From NCBI GenBank assembly GCA_001805465.1, contig MHGH01000016.1, forward strand, positions 36,480 to 47,877: a DNA stretch of 11,398 nt, given 5' to 3'. This DNA comes from Omnitrophica WOR_2 bacterium RBG_13_41_10 (GTDB lineage: Bacteria; Omnitrophota; Gorgyraeia; Gygaellales; Profunditerraquicolaceae). Both the position numbers and the translations under genes were made by a program. Below are positions 5,588 to 11,398 of the stretch, piece after piece (the stretch's first letter is position 1; each line of letters starts with the position of its first letter). Under the pieces are notes generated by a model, which did not search any database, was not told the origin of the DNA, and worked only from the letters and a program-made list of their open reading frames with translations.

Positions 5588-6213
5588 CCGATGAACCTCC
5601 TAAGTTTTCCTGCCATAGCTGTGACTCTGGGGTTATAAAGTTCACAAAACTTAAATAGCCTCTTCCAATTAAGTCCGCACAGAATTTCTTTATCCATCCT
5701 CTCCTCTTTAAAATTTGGCTGCAAGCCAGCCCTAAATCTAAAATAGAGAAAATCCACTATTGCTTTTTCTTTTTCGGCAATAGCCACTTTAAACCCCGAA
5801 TATTCATTAATCCGATATCCCGTATATGCCCTGGGCTGGCAGGAAAAATATCTAAATTGACCGTAACTATTTTTAAAAATACGGGTTACACTTGTAGTCA
5901 CAGAGGTAACGCCGAAGGCAACTTCTGGAATAATATTGTAAATAGAAAGCGCCGTTTCCATAGATACGTAAGAAGGAAAATAAAGCCTGTTAGCAATATA
6001 AAGGTCGGGAATAATAATATCTGTTGCGCCTTTTTCAATTAACTCATACAAATTCCTCTTTAGGCGCAAGACATATTTTCTTTTTACCCAATCTGTTAGC
6101 TGATTCTGAACAGTCTTTTTATTACCCTTGGGAAAGAAAATAGCCAAATCCTCTAAAGAAAAAATAAAATATCTCTTTCTTTGCAGTTCCTTAAGTAATC
6201 TTAGGTATAGCAT
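5581..6213 (-). CDS. abiEi: AbiEi-type antitoxin / transcriptional regulator
   Basis: A 210-residue protein preceding the AbiEii toxin. Residues about 1-60 look like a winged helix-turn-helix (LEDLAIFFPKGNKKTVQNQLTDWVKRKYVLRLKRNLYEL is the usual order of recognition helix and wing). Residues about 70-200 hold the antitoxin domain, with the YVSMETALSIYNIIPE and FKVAIAEKEKAIVDFLYF stretches typical of AbiEi proteins. In the characterised type IV systems the antitoxin represses its own operon by binding inverted repeats and neutralises the toxin without stable contact. The promoter and two palindromes upstream fit that model. The Shine-Dalgarno (AGGAA) lies partly inside a small hairpin. Nothing suggests inactivation. 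Confidence 0.82.
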   Translation of the reverse strand: MLYLRLLKELQRKRYFIFSLEDLAIFFPKGNKKTVQNQLTDWVKRKYVLRLKRNLYELIEKGATDIIIPDLYIANRLYFPSYVSMETALSIYNIIPEVAFGVTSVTTSVTRIFKNSYGQFRYFSCQPRAYTGYRINEYSGFKVAIAEKEKAIVDFLYFRFRAGLQPNFKEERMDKEILCGLNWKRLFKFCELYNPRVTAMAGKLRRFIGC

Positions 6214-6222
6214 TTCTTTTAT

Positions 6223-6238
6223 TCCTATTTTTATAGGA
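6223..6238 (-). promoter_or_regulatory. Small hairpin over the abiEi ribosome-binding site
   Basis: TCCTAT (6238-6233 as read on minus) pairs with ATAGGA across a 4-nt A loop. The right arm contains the AGGA used as the Shine-Dalgarno for ATG 6213. Six A/T-rich pairs make it weak, so an effect on translation is only possible. Confidence 0.35.
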
Positions 6239-6250
6239 TTATCTGAAATA

Positions 6251-6279
6251 AGTATATATTACCCGCTATAACTTGTCAA
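6251..6279 (-). promoter_or_regulatory. Sigma-70 promoter of the AbiE operon
   Basis: TTGACA (6279-6274 on minus) and TATACT (6256-6251) are separated by exactly 17 nt. Both boxes are near consensus. The expected start is near 6244, giving a leader of about 30 nt to ATG 6213. The -35 box lies inside nested inverted repeats. Confidence 0.75.
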
Positions 6280-6294
6280 GTATAAAATAGCGGG
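6262..6294. promoter_or_regulatory. Nested palindromes around the AbiE -35 box, candidate AbiEi operator
   Basis: Outer arms CCCGCTAT (6262-6269) and ATAGCGGG (6287-6294) are 8-bp perfect inverted repeats with 17 nt between them. Inside lies the palindrome ACTTG-T-CAAGT (6271-6281 on plus), which contains the -35. A repressor bound here would block the promoter. AbiEi autoregulation through inverted repeats is known for the family; binding here is inferred. Confidence 0.6.
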
Positions 6295-6337
6295 ATTCCG
6301 TATTTCCTTTAATAATCAAAAATGATTATTTTCAGAA

Positions 6338-6386
6338 AATGGGGTCAGAATTATTTATTGGGGCAGAAAATAATTCTGACCCCATT
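6338..6386. repeat. Perfect 19-bp inverted repeat hairpin, REP/MITE-like or terminator
   Basis: Arms of 19 nt, beginning AATGGGGTCAGAA and ending TTCTGACCCCATT, pair without a mismatch around an 11-nt loop (6357-6367). It starts 8 nt beyond the exosortase stop. On the minus strand the stem is followed by TTTTCTG, a short T tract, so it could end the exosortase transcript. Its length and GGGGTCAG core look more like a dispersed palindromic element than an ordinary terminator. Confidence 0.7.
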
Positions 6387-6394
6387 ATTATGGA

Positions 6395-7207
6395 CTATTC
6401 CAACACCTTCCCAACAAGTGCCAACCCCACAAATGCAAACACAAATACCAATATCCCCAACATATCATGGAAAAATCCGGTGGTATATTTGGTGCCGTAC
6501 ATTTCACTCACCAAAGACAAGGAAACAATCCTAAAAATATTCCCGCATATTGCTATTGGCATAGACGATAAAAATAATACTGTCTTTTTCACTCTAGACA
6601 GATCGCTAAAATAAGCCATTAATGCGCCGAGGGCAATCAAGGCAATCAAAGACCTGATGCCGGAACAAGGATCCTCGACCATCAAGTATGAATGTTTAGT
6701 TATTATTACACTACCGTCTCTTACCGCCCGAACCCCTAAGCTGTTAATAAAGAAAGTGGAAACCTGCGTCGCAAAAATCTTTAATCTAAAGCTTAAATTA
6801 GCAATAGCTACCAGCGGTAAAGGAATCATAAAAATAAGAAATAAAATAGGGAAGCTTAGCTTTTTCAAGAATTCCTTACCCATAAACAATAACACCAATC
6901 CCGGTATCACCAAAAGCAAGGAAAATCCTGAAGTAAAATATACCCGCCACATAGCGCTGACAGCATGAATTAAAATCCCTCCCAGAAAAAACAGCCATCC
7001 CCAAATAGAAGGGTTCAATTTTATCTTCGCTAATTCTTTACGCTTCAGCCAAACAATAAACCCGCTGATAAAAGGCACCAGAAACCCATGGCTGTAATAA
7101 GTATCCTTTTCCAGCCATCTATCAACCATCCAGATAAAGGTCGGAATATAGGCAAAAACAGCCAATATTGATAAAGTTATAAACTTAATTGTGTCTTGTT
7201 TTTTCAT
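6395..7207 (-). CDS. xrt: Exosortase, full length
   Basis: A 270-residue polytopic membrane protein of the exosortase/EpsH family, a cysteine transpeptidase-like enzyme that processes PEP-CTERM proteins at the membrane. About eight hydrophobic segments are visible. The catalytic residues are in place: Cys181 in EDPCSGIRSL (178-187), Arg226 in GNIFRIVSL (222-230) and His247 in FFHDMLG (245-251). The N-terminal DTYYSHGFLVPFISGF block (35-50) is also typical. It has no fused EpsI domain, so the separate EpsI gene downstream is probably its partner. ATG 7207 lies 2 nt after the ATPase stop, with a poor Shine-Dalgarno, so it may be translated by coupling. The first 60 or so codons are duplicated at 8503-8696. 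The two PEP-CTERM proteins, and perhaps the tagged sugar transferase, are the obvious substrates. The subfamily cannot be told by eye. Confidence 0.92.
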   Translation of the reverse strand: MKKQDTIKFITLSILAVFAYIPTFIWMVDRWLEKDTYYSHGFLVPFISGFIVWLKRKELAKIKLNPSIWGWLFFLGGILIHAVSAMWRVYFTSGFSLLLVIPGLVLLFMGKEFLKKLSFPILFLIFMIPLPLVAIANLSFRLKIFATQVSTFFINSLGVRAVRDGSVIITKHSYLMVEDPCSGIRSLIALIALGALMAYFSDLSRVKKTVLFLSSMPIAICGNIFRIVSLSLVSEMYGTKYTTGFFHDMLGILVFVFAFVGLALVGKVLE

Positions 7208-7209
7208 CT

Positions 7210-8433
7210 TTAAAAAATCAGGCCTTTAGGATTTCGCAGTTGTTCAATAAACCCTGCAAAGGGAATCGCAATAATTCTTTTTTTCATTACTATTTTTTCT
7301 TTAGCTAAGTTAACCAAGAAAGCTTTATTAACCTTATCATGAAATAATTTACAAAAAGAAACTAAGCCCTTAGCCATATCGCTGTTGATCTTAGCGCTTA
7401 ATTTAACCTCAACAGGGATTATCTTACCCTTATCTTCTATAATAAAATCTACCTCATCTCCATGGGAAGTCCGCCACCAGAAAATCCGCGGGATTTTGCC
7501 TTGGTTATAAAAGTTTTTTGCAACTTCTCCTACCACCGCCGTTTCCAGCATCTGCCCTGAAAGCGGCCCTTTAAATAGCTGTTTCTCGGAAGAAATACCG
7601 CTTAGATAACACAAAAGGCCGGTATCTAAAAAGTAAATTTTTTGGCTTTTAATAATCCTCTTGCCCTTGTTTAAATAGAATGGTTTTATTGAAATTATCT
7701 GGCCGCTGGCCTCCAAAACAGAAAACCACGCCTTCACCGTATTTACCGCTACGCCTAAATCTCTTGATAAACTTGAAAGGTTAACAGCCTGTCCATTAAA
7801 TGCTGCTAAGAGCTGTAAAAATCTTTGAAAATCTCCTAAATCGCCTATCTGGCGCAGCTGCCTTACATCTCTTTCCAAGTAGGTCTGAAGATAACTCGCA
7901 AACCATATTTCAAGATTCAACTTATGTGCTAAGGCCGGCTCAGGAAATCCGCCTATTAATATCCTGTTTTTTAACTCTTCAATGTTTCTGAGCGAACGCA
8001 GCGCATGGCGCGTAAATTGCTCTTTAAAAGAAAGCGGAAGCAAAGTAAATACAGCTATCCTTCCCGCAAGAGATTCTCCTGCCTTAGCCATTAACGGAAA
8101 AATCTGTGAACCTGTAAGAAAAAACTGGCCTTTTGCCCTCCTATTTTTATCAATTATAATTTTGATATAAGAAAGCAGCTGGGGCGCATATTGGATTTCA
8201 TCAATGATTATCGGCGGAGGGAAATTTTCAAAAAAAAGAGCGGGCTCTCTAATTGCCATCAAGCGTAAATCGGGATTATCCATAGAAACGTACTTGTGGT
8301 TTTTAGAAAAAAGATGCTTTAAAATGGTGGTTTTGCCTGATTGCCGAGGGCCGGTAATTATAACTGAAGGGAACTGTTTTGCCGCCTGCCTAAGCACTCC
8401 CTCAATATCCCTTGTTACGTATTTTTCTGCCAT
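7210..8433 (-). CDS. AAA ATPase with DUF4143 (AAA_14) domain
   Basis: A 407-residue ATPase of the AAA_14-DUF4143 type, common in mobile and defence-rich regions; cellular role not established. Walker A is GPRQSGKTT (28-36), Walker B IIIDE (75-79), and a sensor-like TGSQ follows (107-110). YLERDV (185-190) precedes a helix-turn-helix-like region (about 215-245). The C-terminal DUF4143 part holds FLDTGLLCYLSG (268-279) and EVDFI...PVEVK (327-344), a PD-(D/E)XK-like core. The frame is open 15 codons further upstream, but those codons begin inside the -10 box of the predicted promoter. ATG 8433, with AAGGAGG 5 nt before it, is the real start. The gene lies between an exosortase fragment and the complete exosortase and carries its own promoter and candidate operator, so it looks like an inserted cassette. 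Confidence 0.9.
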   Translation of the reverse strand: MAEKYVTRDIEGVLRQAAKQFPSVIITGPRQSGKTTILKHLFSKNHKYVSMDNPDLRLMAIREPALFFENFPPPIIIDEIQYAPQLLSYIKIIIDKNRRAKGQFFLTGSQIFPLMAKAGESLAGRIAVFTLLPLSFKEQFTRHALRSLRNIEELKNRILIGGFPEPALAHKLNLEIWFASYLQTYLERDVRQLRQIGDLGDFQRFLQLLAAFNGQAVNLSSLSRDLGVAVNTVKAWFSVLEASGQIISIKPFYLNKGKRIIKSQKIYFLDTGLLCYLSGISSEKQLFKGPLSGQMLETAVVGEVAKNFYNQGKIPRIFWWRTSHGDEVDFIIEDKGKIIPVEVKLSAKINSDMAKGLVSFCKLFHDKVNKAFLVNLAKEKIVMKKRIIAIPFAGFIEQLRNPKGLIF

Positions 8434-8453
8434 TTTTGCCTCCTTATGCATAT

Positions 8454-8470
8454 TTGCATTCACAATGCAA
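8454..8470. promoter_or_regulatory. Palindrome at the ATPase transcription start, candidate operator
   Basis: Arms TTGCATT (8454-8460) and AATGCAA (8464-8470) are perfect 7-bp inverted repeats with a 3-nt spacer. They cover the expected start near 8463 and touch the -10 box. A second short palindrome, ATGCAT, lies just downstream (8446-8451). A repressor binding here would shut off the ATPase gene. Confidence 0.5.
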
Positions 8471-8696
8471 TCATACACAAGATTGCCTTAGCTGTCAAGC
8501 ATTTAAATTCTATCTTCGCTAATTCTTTACGCTTTAGCCAAACAATAAACCCGCTGATAAAAGGCACCAAAATTCCGTGGCTATAGTAAGTATCTTTCTC
8601 GGTCCATCTGCTTACCATCCATATCAAGGTAGGAAAATAAGCAAAAATAGTTAAAAGACACAATATTGCTAGTTTAATAATGCTTCTGTAATTCAT
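8460..8696 (-). pseudogene. Truncated exosortase N-terminus
   Basis: An open frame of 78 codons. Residues 1-65 match the N-terminus of the full exosortase (shared blocks include KDTYYSHG and LVPFISGFIVWLKRKELAKI). The last 13 or so residues are unrelated and translate the ATPase promoter region. All catalytic residues (Cys, Arg, His) are missing, so it cannot be active. The start overlaps the stop of the upstream glycosyltransferase gene as ATGA and has a GGGGGGAT ribosome site, which is normal operon coupling. This therefore looks like the original exosortase position. By hand count, bases 8511-8570 are 58/60 identical to 7022-7081, while 8571-8650 are only about 75% identical to the corresponding bases. 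Confidence 0.82.
8470..8498 (-). promoter_or_regulatory. Consensus sigma-70 promoter of the ATPase gene
   Basis: TTGACA (8498-8493 on minus), 17 nt, then TATGAT (8475-8470). The match is nearly perfect. It lies at the junction where exosortase homology ends (about 8503), so it belongs to the inserted ATPase cassette, and it probably also drives the full exosortase gene downstream. Confidence 0.78.
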
Positions 8697-9886
8697 TTAT
8701 CCCCCCGTCTTTTAGCCAATAGGTCCTCTAATTTTGCTATTGAATCTTGCCAATTATAATTTTTCTCAATGAAAGAGCGTGCATTACGTGAAATCTTATA
8801 CCTTAAATCTTCATTTCTTAATAACTCTAGTACTCTGGAGGCGAAGTTCTTAGGTTCGTCTGCTACTATAATTTCCTTATTTTTTTCTGCGTTAATCCCC
8901 TTATATCCTATATTGGTAGTTACTACGGGTAAACCCATAGCCATCGCCTCTAATATTTTATTCTGTAAGCCAGAGCCGATCCTCAAAGGACAAACAAACA
9001 CTGTGGCCTGATTAAGGAATGGCCTGGTATCTTCTATATCAGAAAACAACTCTACGCTTTTATCTTCTGTTAATTTTCTTAACTTATTCGGGCAACTTGC
9101 GCCGATAATGGAAAATCTTACCGAAAGGGTATAACTTTTTATGATCGGAAAAATCTGATTATAAAAATAAAAAATACCGTCTAAATTATAGAAAGTACTT
9201 AAATACCCTAAAAATGCAATTCTGGGTATTTTATGGTTATTTATTGATACCGGCCTAAAATATTCATAGTCAACGCCATTAGGGATAATTTTAATATTAT
9301 TAACTTTTAATTTTCCGTTAAAAATCTCATTCCTATCTGACTCGGATATTAATATTACCTCGTCAAACTTTTTTATTATTTTTTTCTCGTAATTATCAAT
9401 CTTTATCCATTCCGTAAAATATACCGGCCAGAGGATGGAACGATTAAATCTTATTGTCCTTTTCATATGCGAAGATACTGCATCGCATAAATCTAAAACC
9501 CGTTTCACACCTCTTATATCTTCTGCGTATTGCGCCATTCTAAACAAGTGGACATAAATAGCGTCGAACTTATTATTAAACAATAAAGTATTGAGTTTCT
9601 TCCGCATCTCTTTTGACCTGTAATAAACAACCTGCAAGGGATTCATAGAAAAGATATGTAAAAGGCAATTCAAATATGACTGCCAGGGTTTCAGCAATAC
9701 CACTTCTACATTAGTGCAGTACTTCTTTAACTCGTTGATATAAGGCAGCTGTTCCTTTGATTCTGCAAAAGATAATAACGTTATAGAATGATTTTTACTA
9801 AGGCGTGATAAGAAATTAAACACTCTCAATTTATCGCCCCTATTGGGTGGAAACGGCAACCTGGAAGTTAAAAACAATATCTTCAT
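8693..9886 (-). CDS. GT4 glycosyltransferase, PEP-CTERM/EpsH1-associated type
   Basis: A 397-residue glycosyltransferase of GT-B fold, resembling the exosortase-linked family TIGR03087. The N-terminal domain opens with MKILFLTSRLPFPPNRGDK, the nucleotide-sugar enzyme hallmark of this family (PPNRGDK, 13-19), and has VYYRS (87-91) and FDAIYVHLFRMAQYA (107-121). The C-terminal domain contains IPNGVDYEYF (201-210), a G-Y-L-S stretch (227-230) where the donor site begins, and IGSGLQNKILEAMAMGLPVV (303-322), the donor-binding motif with the conserved Glu. It should add a sugar to a lipid-linked glycan on the cytoplasmic face. It starts 5 nt after the metallophosphoesterase-like gene and ends in an ATGA overlap with the exosortase fragment. 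It is intact. The sugar and linkage cannot be inferred. Confidence 0.88.
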   Translation of the reverse strand: MKILFLTSRLPFPPNRGDKLRVFNFLSRLSKNHSITLLSFAESKEQLPYINELKKYCTNVEVVLLKPWQSYLNCLLHIFSMNPLQVVYYRSKEMRKKLNTLLFNNKFDAIYVHLFRMAQYAEDIRGVKRVLDLCDAVSSHMKRTIRFNRSILWPVYFTEWIKIDNYEKKIIKKFDEVILISESDRNEIFNGKLKVNNIKIIPNGVDYEYFRPVSINNHKIPRIAFLGYLSTFYNLDGIFYFYNQIFPIIKSYTLSVRFSIIGASCPNKLRKLTEDKSVELFSDIEDTRPFLNQATVFVCPLRIGSGLQNKILEAMAMGLPVVTTNIGYKGINAEKNKEIIVADEPKNFASRVLELLRNEDLRYKISRNARSFIEKNYNWQDSIAKLEDLLAKRRGDK

Positions 9887-9891
9887 TTTAT

Positions 9892-10905
9892 TTAATCAGT
9901 AATATTGAATACCGTTACTTCCGGAGGGCAAAACAACCTCAAATTAATGGTTTTTCCTCCGATTCCCCTATTTACATATAAATAAGTGTCCCTCATTTTA
10001 TAAAGCCCTCTTAGATACTTAAATTTGGCTATATAATTACTAAGGGTTGCGAACACCTTTAAGCCAATTTGCCCGCCGTGGGTCTTTCCGGCAAGAACCA
10101 AATCCACTTTATAGTCCTGCATATAGTCAACTGCGTTAGGGGAATGGGTAATGATAATTTTTGGCTCTCTTAACGGTATCATAAATGTGGCCTCGGGCAA
10201 TCCATTGTTTCCGTAAAAAGCATCCTCTGTCCCGATTAACCAAAAATATCCGTCTTGACTAGTATAAATCTTTTCACTTGTGTTAAATAACAGCTTTACT
10301 CCCGCCTTAACTAATTCTTCTTTCAAATACGGTTTCTCTATAAACATCAGATCATCCGTATCGTCTGTAACCGCCCAGATTCCTATTTTAGCTTTAAGCG
10401 AACTGAATATTTTAGCGGCTTGCGGCATTGCTTCTCCGAGCCTTTCTTTCTCTTCACCTGTAAACCCCCCAGTAAATAAAATAATATCTGGGTTTAAAGA
10501 ATTAATTATCTTTATTAATCGCTTTTCTTTTGTGCCAAACTGACGGACATGTAAATCTGAAAATTGAACTATCCTTTTGCCTTGCAAAACGTTCCCCAGT
10601 CCGGGTATTTTTAAATTTACTTCTTCTACTTTTATCTGGTTTGGCTCAATATATGCCATATACGCATACAAGCCAATCTGAGATAATAAAATTACTGAAA
10701 ATAAAACTATAAGAACCATTGCCAATTTTCTTATTATTTTATTTTTGACTACTAAAAGAGATAGTACGGGAATAACGATTAGGAGCAATGTGACAACTCC
10801 CAAGCTTATGAATATCAGATTTACGGCTAAGATTGCAGAACCAATCTCAGGCGTATCATTAAACATCATCCCCATTTGGGTTAACATTCTTAAAAAATTA
10901 ATCAT
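9892..10905 (-). CDS. Membrane-anchored metallophosphoesterase-like protein with degenerate active site
   Basis: A 337-residue protein with two long hydrophobic segments (about 23-52 and 61-84) and a C-terminal calcineurin-type phosphoesterase fold of the YkuE/YaeI sort. The basic KNKIIRK loop between the segments suggests that the catalytic domain faces outward, if positive-inside holds. Motif I is intact (FSDLHV, Asp117 and His119). Motif II, normally GD, reads TGGFTG, so Gly147 replaces the metal-bridging Asp. Motif III, normally GNHD, reads DDTD (181-184). Motif IV keeps His254 (ITHSP). Motif V, normally GHTHGGQ, reads GKTHGGQ, with Lys274 in place of the first His and His276 kept. About half of the metal ligands are lost while the fold is well preserved, so it is probably a pseudo-enzyme or has changed chemistry. 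It is tightly packed between two glycosyltransferase genes, 2 nt after the upstream stop. Confidence 0.82.
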   Translation of the reverse strand: MINFLRMLTQMGMMFNDTPEIGSAILAVNLIFISLGVVTLLLIVIPVLSLLVVKNKIIRKLAMVLIVLFSVILLSQIGLYAYMAYIEPNQIKVEEVNLKIPGLGNVLQGKRIVQFSDLHVRQFGTKEKRLIKIINSLNPDIILFTGGFTGEEKERLGEAMPQAAKIFSSLKAKIGIWAVTDDTDDLMFIEKPYLKEELVKAGVKLLFNTSEKIYTSQDGYFWLIGTEDAFYGNNGLPEATFMIPLREPKIIITHSPNAVDYMQDYKVDLVLAGKTHGGQIGLKVFATLSNYIAKFKYLRGLYKMRDTYLYVNRGIGGKTINLRLFCPPEVTVFNITD

Positions 10906-10907
10906 TT

Positions 10908-11398
10908 TTATTTACTATCGACCTTTTTATATAAACTTAAATAGAGCTCTTGTGTTTCTTTAAGCATACTCTCTACGGAGAAATACCTCTTTAACCGTGC
11001 ATAACCGGCTTCCCCCATACATCCGGCTAATTCCGGATTTTTGAACAGTGTCTCTATAGCTTTAGTTAGTGCCTTGCTATTAGCCACTGGTATTAATATC
11101 CCTGTTGCATCAGCATTACCGTATGGAACAACGAGCTCCCTATTTCCTCCTACATCCGTAGCAATGACAGGTTTCTTCTTTGCCATTGCCTCTAAGATAA
11201 TAATAGGTATACCTTCATATAGCGATGGTAAAACCACTGTATCGCTAATATCCAGTATCCTTGAGACATCTCTTCTTAACCCGGTAAATATCACCTTGTC
11301 TTCTAACTTGTGAATAGTAACTTGAGACTTGAGATTTTGTAAAAGCGAACCATCGCCCACAACTAGTAATTTAACTTTATATATACCATTAAGTGCAT
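10908..11398 (-). CDS. GT4 glycosyltransferase, C-terminal part (runs off right edge)
   Basis: The frame is open to the right edge; 162 residues are visible and the N-terminus is missing. The GTG at 11360 is not a convincing start, because the residues before it (ALNGIYKVKLLVV) continue the GT4 pattern LLVVGDG. Donor-domain features are VVGDGSLLQNL, DKVIFTGLRRDV, then VVLPSLYEGIPIIILEAMAKKKPVIATDVGG with the typical E-x7-E arrangement (EGIPIIILE), and a C-terminal helix with RYFSVESMLKETQELY. It should transfer a sugar in surface-glycan synthesis. A run of five degenerate 7-nt repeats (11305-11339) lies inside the coding sequence, in the variable helix after GDG. The gene ends 2 nt before the metallophosphoesterase-like start. 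Confidence 0.85.
   Translation of the reverse strand, partial: ALNGIYKVKLLVVGDGSLLQNLKSQVTIHKLEDKVIFTGLRRDVSRILDISDTVVLPSLYEGIPIIILEAMAKKKPVIATDVGGNRELVVPYGNADATGILIPVANSKALTKAIETLFKNPELAGCMGEAGYARLKRYFSVESMLKETQELYLSLYKKVDSK
11305..11339. repeat. Degenerate heptamer array inside a glycosyltransferase gene
   Basis: Five consecutive 7-nt units on the plus strand: AACTTGT, GAATAGT, AACTTGA, GACTTGA, GATTTTG. The pattern RACTTGN matches the arrays flanking the four-helix-bundle gene. On the coding (minus) strand it encodes most of QNLKSQVTIHKL, in a poorly conserved helix of the GT4 fold. Confidence 0.55.

Noticed and set aside
6311..6330. AATAATCA/TGATTATT hairpin as a terminator
   Set aside because: The stem is entirely A/T-rich with one G-C pair and no good T tract; it may be chance in AT-rich DNA.
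6657..6968. 103-codon plus-strand frame opposite the exosortase gene
   Set aside because: It is the antisense shadow of conserved exosortase codons; other plus-strand frames over minus-strand genes were rejected for the same reason.
8434..8478. Fifteen extra N-terminal codons for the ATPase (start at 8478)
   Set aside because: The upstream ATG lies within the TATGAT -10 box. A strong AAGGAGG precedes ATG 8433, and family-like sequence begins there.

Overview
The window is an AT-rich bacterial segment carrying part of an exopolysaccharide / exosortase (PEP-CTERM protein-sorting) locus. Exosortase systems belong to Gram-negative, EPS-producing bacteria. The mix of exosortase, stand-alone EpsI, ORF6N, four-helix-bundle and AbiE/DUF4143 genes would suit an uncultivated PVC-type or Omnitrophota-like genome, but that placement is a guess. 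No rRNA, tRNA, CRISPR array or transposase gene was seen.

Layout. Nearly everything is on the minus strand, so transcription runs from right to left. From the right edge: the C-terminal part of a GT4 glycosyltransferase; a membrane-anchored metallophosphoesterase-like protein whose metal ligands are largely substituted; a GT4 glycosyltransferase of the PEP-CTERM/EpsH1-associated type; a truncated exosortase N-terminus, joined to the glycosyltransferase by an ATGA overlap; a DUF4143 AAA ATPase with its own textbook sigma-70 promoter and a candidate operator; a full-length exosortase with Cys/Arg/His all visible; a perfect 19-bp hairpin; an AbiEi/AbiEii type IV toxin-antitoxin pair with its own promoter and nested palindromes; and the EpsI-family partner of the exosortase, overlapping the toxin gene by 8 nt. 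Two plus-strand accessory genes follow (ORF6N-domain protein and four-helix-bundle protein). The minus strand resumes with a -24/-12 (sigma-54) promoter candidate, a sugar transferase carrying an internal PEP-CTERM signal, and two secreted PEP-CTERM proteins, then terminator hairpins, and finally the start of an unrecognised membrane protein that runs off the left edge.

How the genes fit together. The glycosyltransferases and the polyprenyl-phosphate sugar transferase would build a surface glycan. The exosortase and EpsI would process PEP-CTERM substrates, two of which are encoded here. The locus looks invaded: the ATPase cassette lies between an exosortase fragment and an intact copy, and the AbiE cassette separates exosortase from epsI. 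As a result epsI may now depend on the toxin-antitoxin promoter.

The most unusual observations are: (1) a PEP-CTERM sorting signal placed between a signal peptide and the catalytic domain of a sugar transferase, in the topology that both modules need; (2) a 27-nt palindrome present both upstream of and inside the ORF6N gene; (3) arrays of degenerate 7-nt repeats at four places, two flanking the four-helix-bundle gene in inverted orientation and one inside a glycosyltransferase gene; (4) the mosaic exosortase duplication around the ATPase; and (5) a metallophosphoesterase fold with degenerate catalytic motifs.
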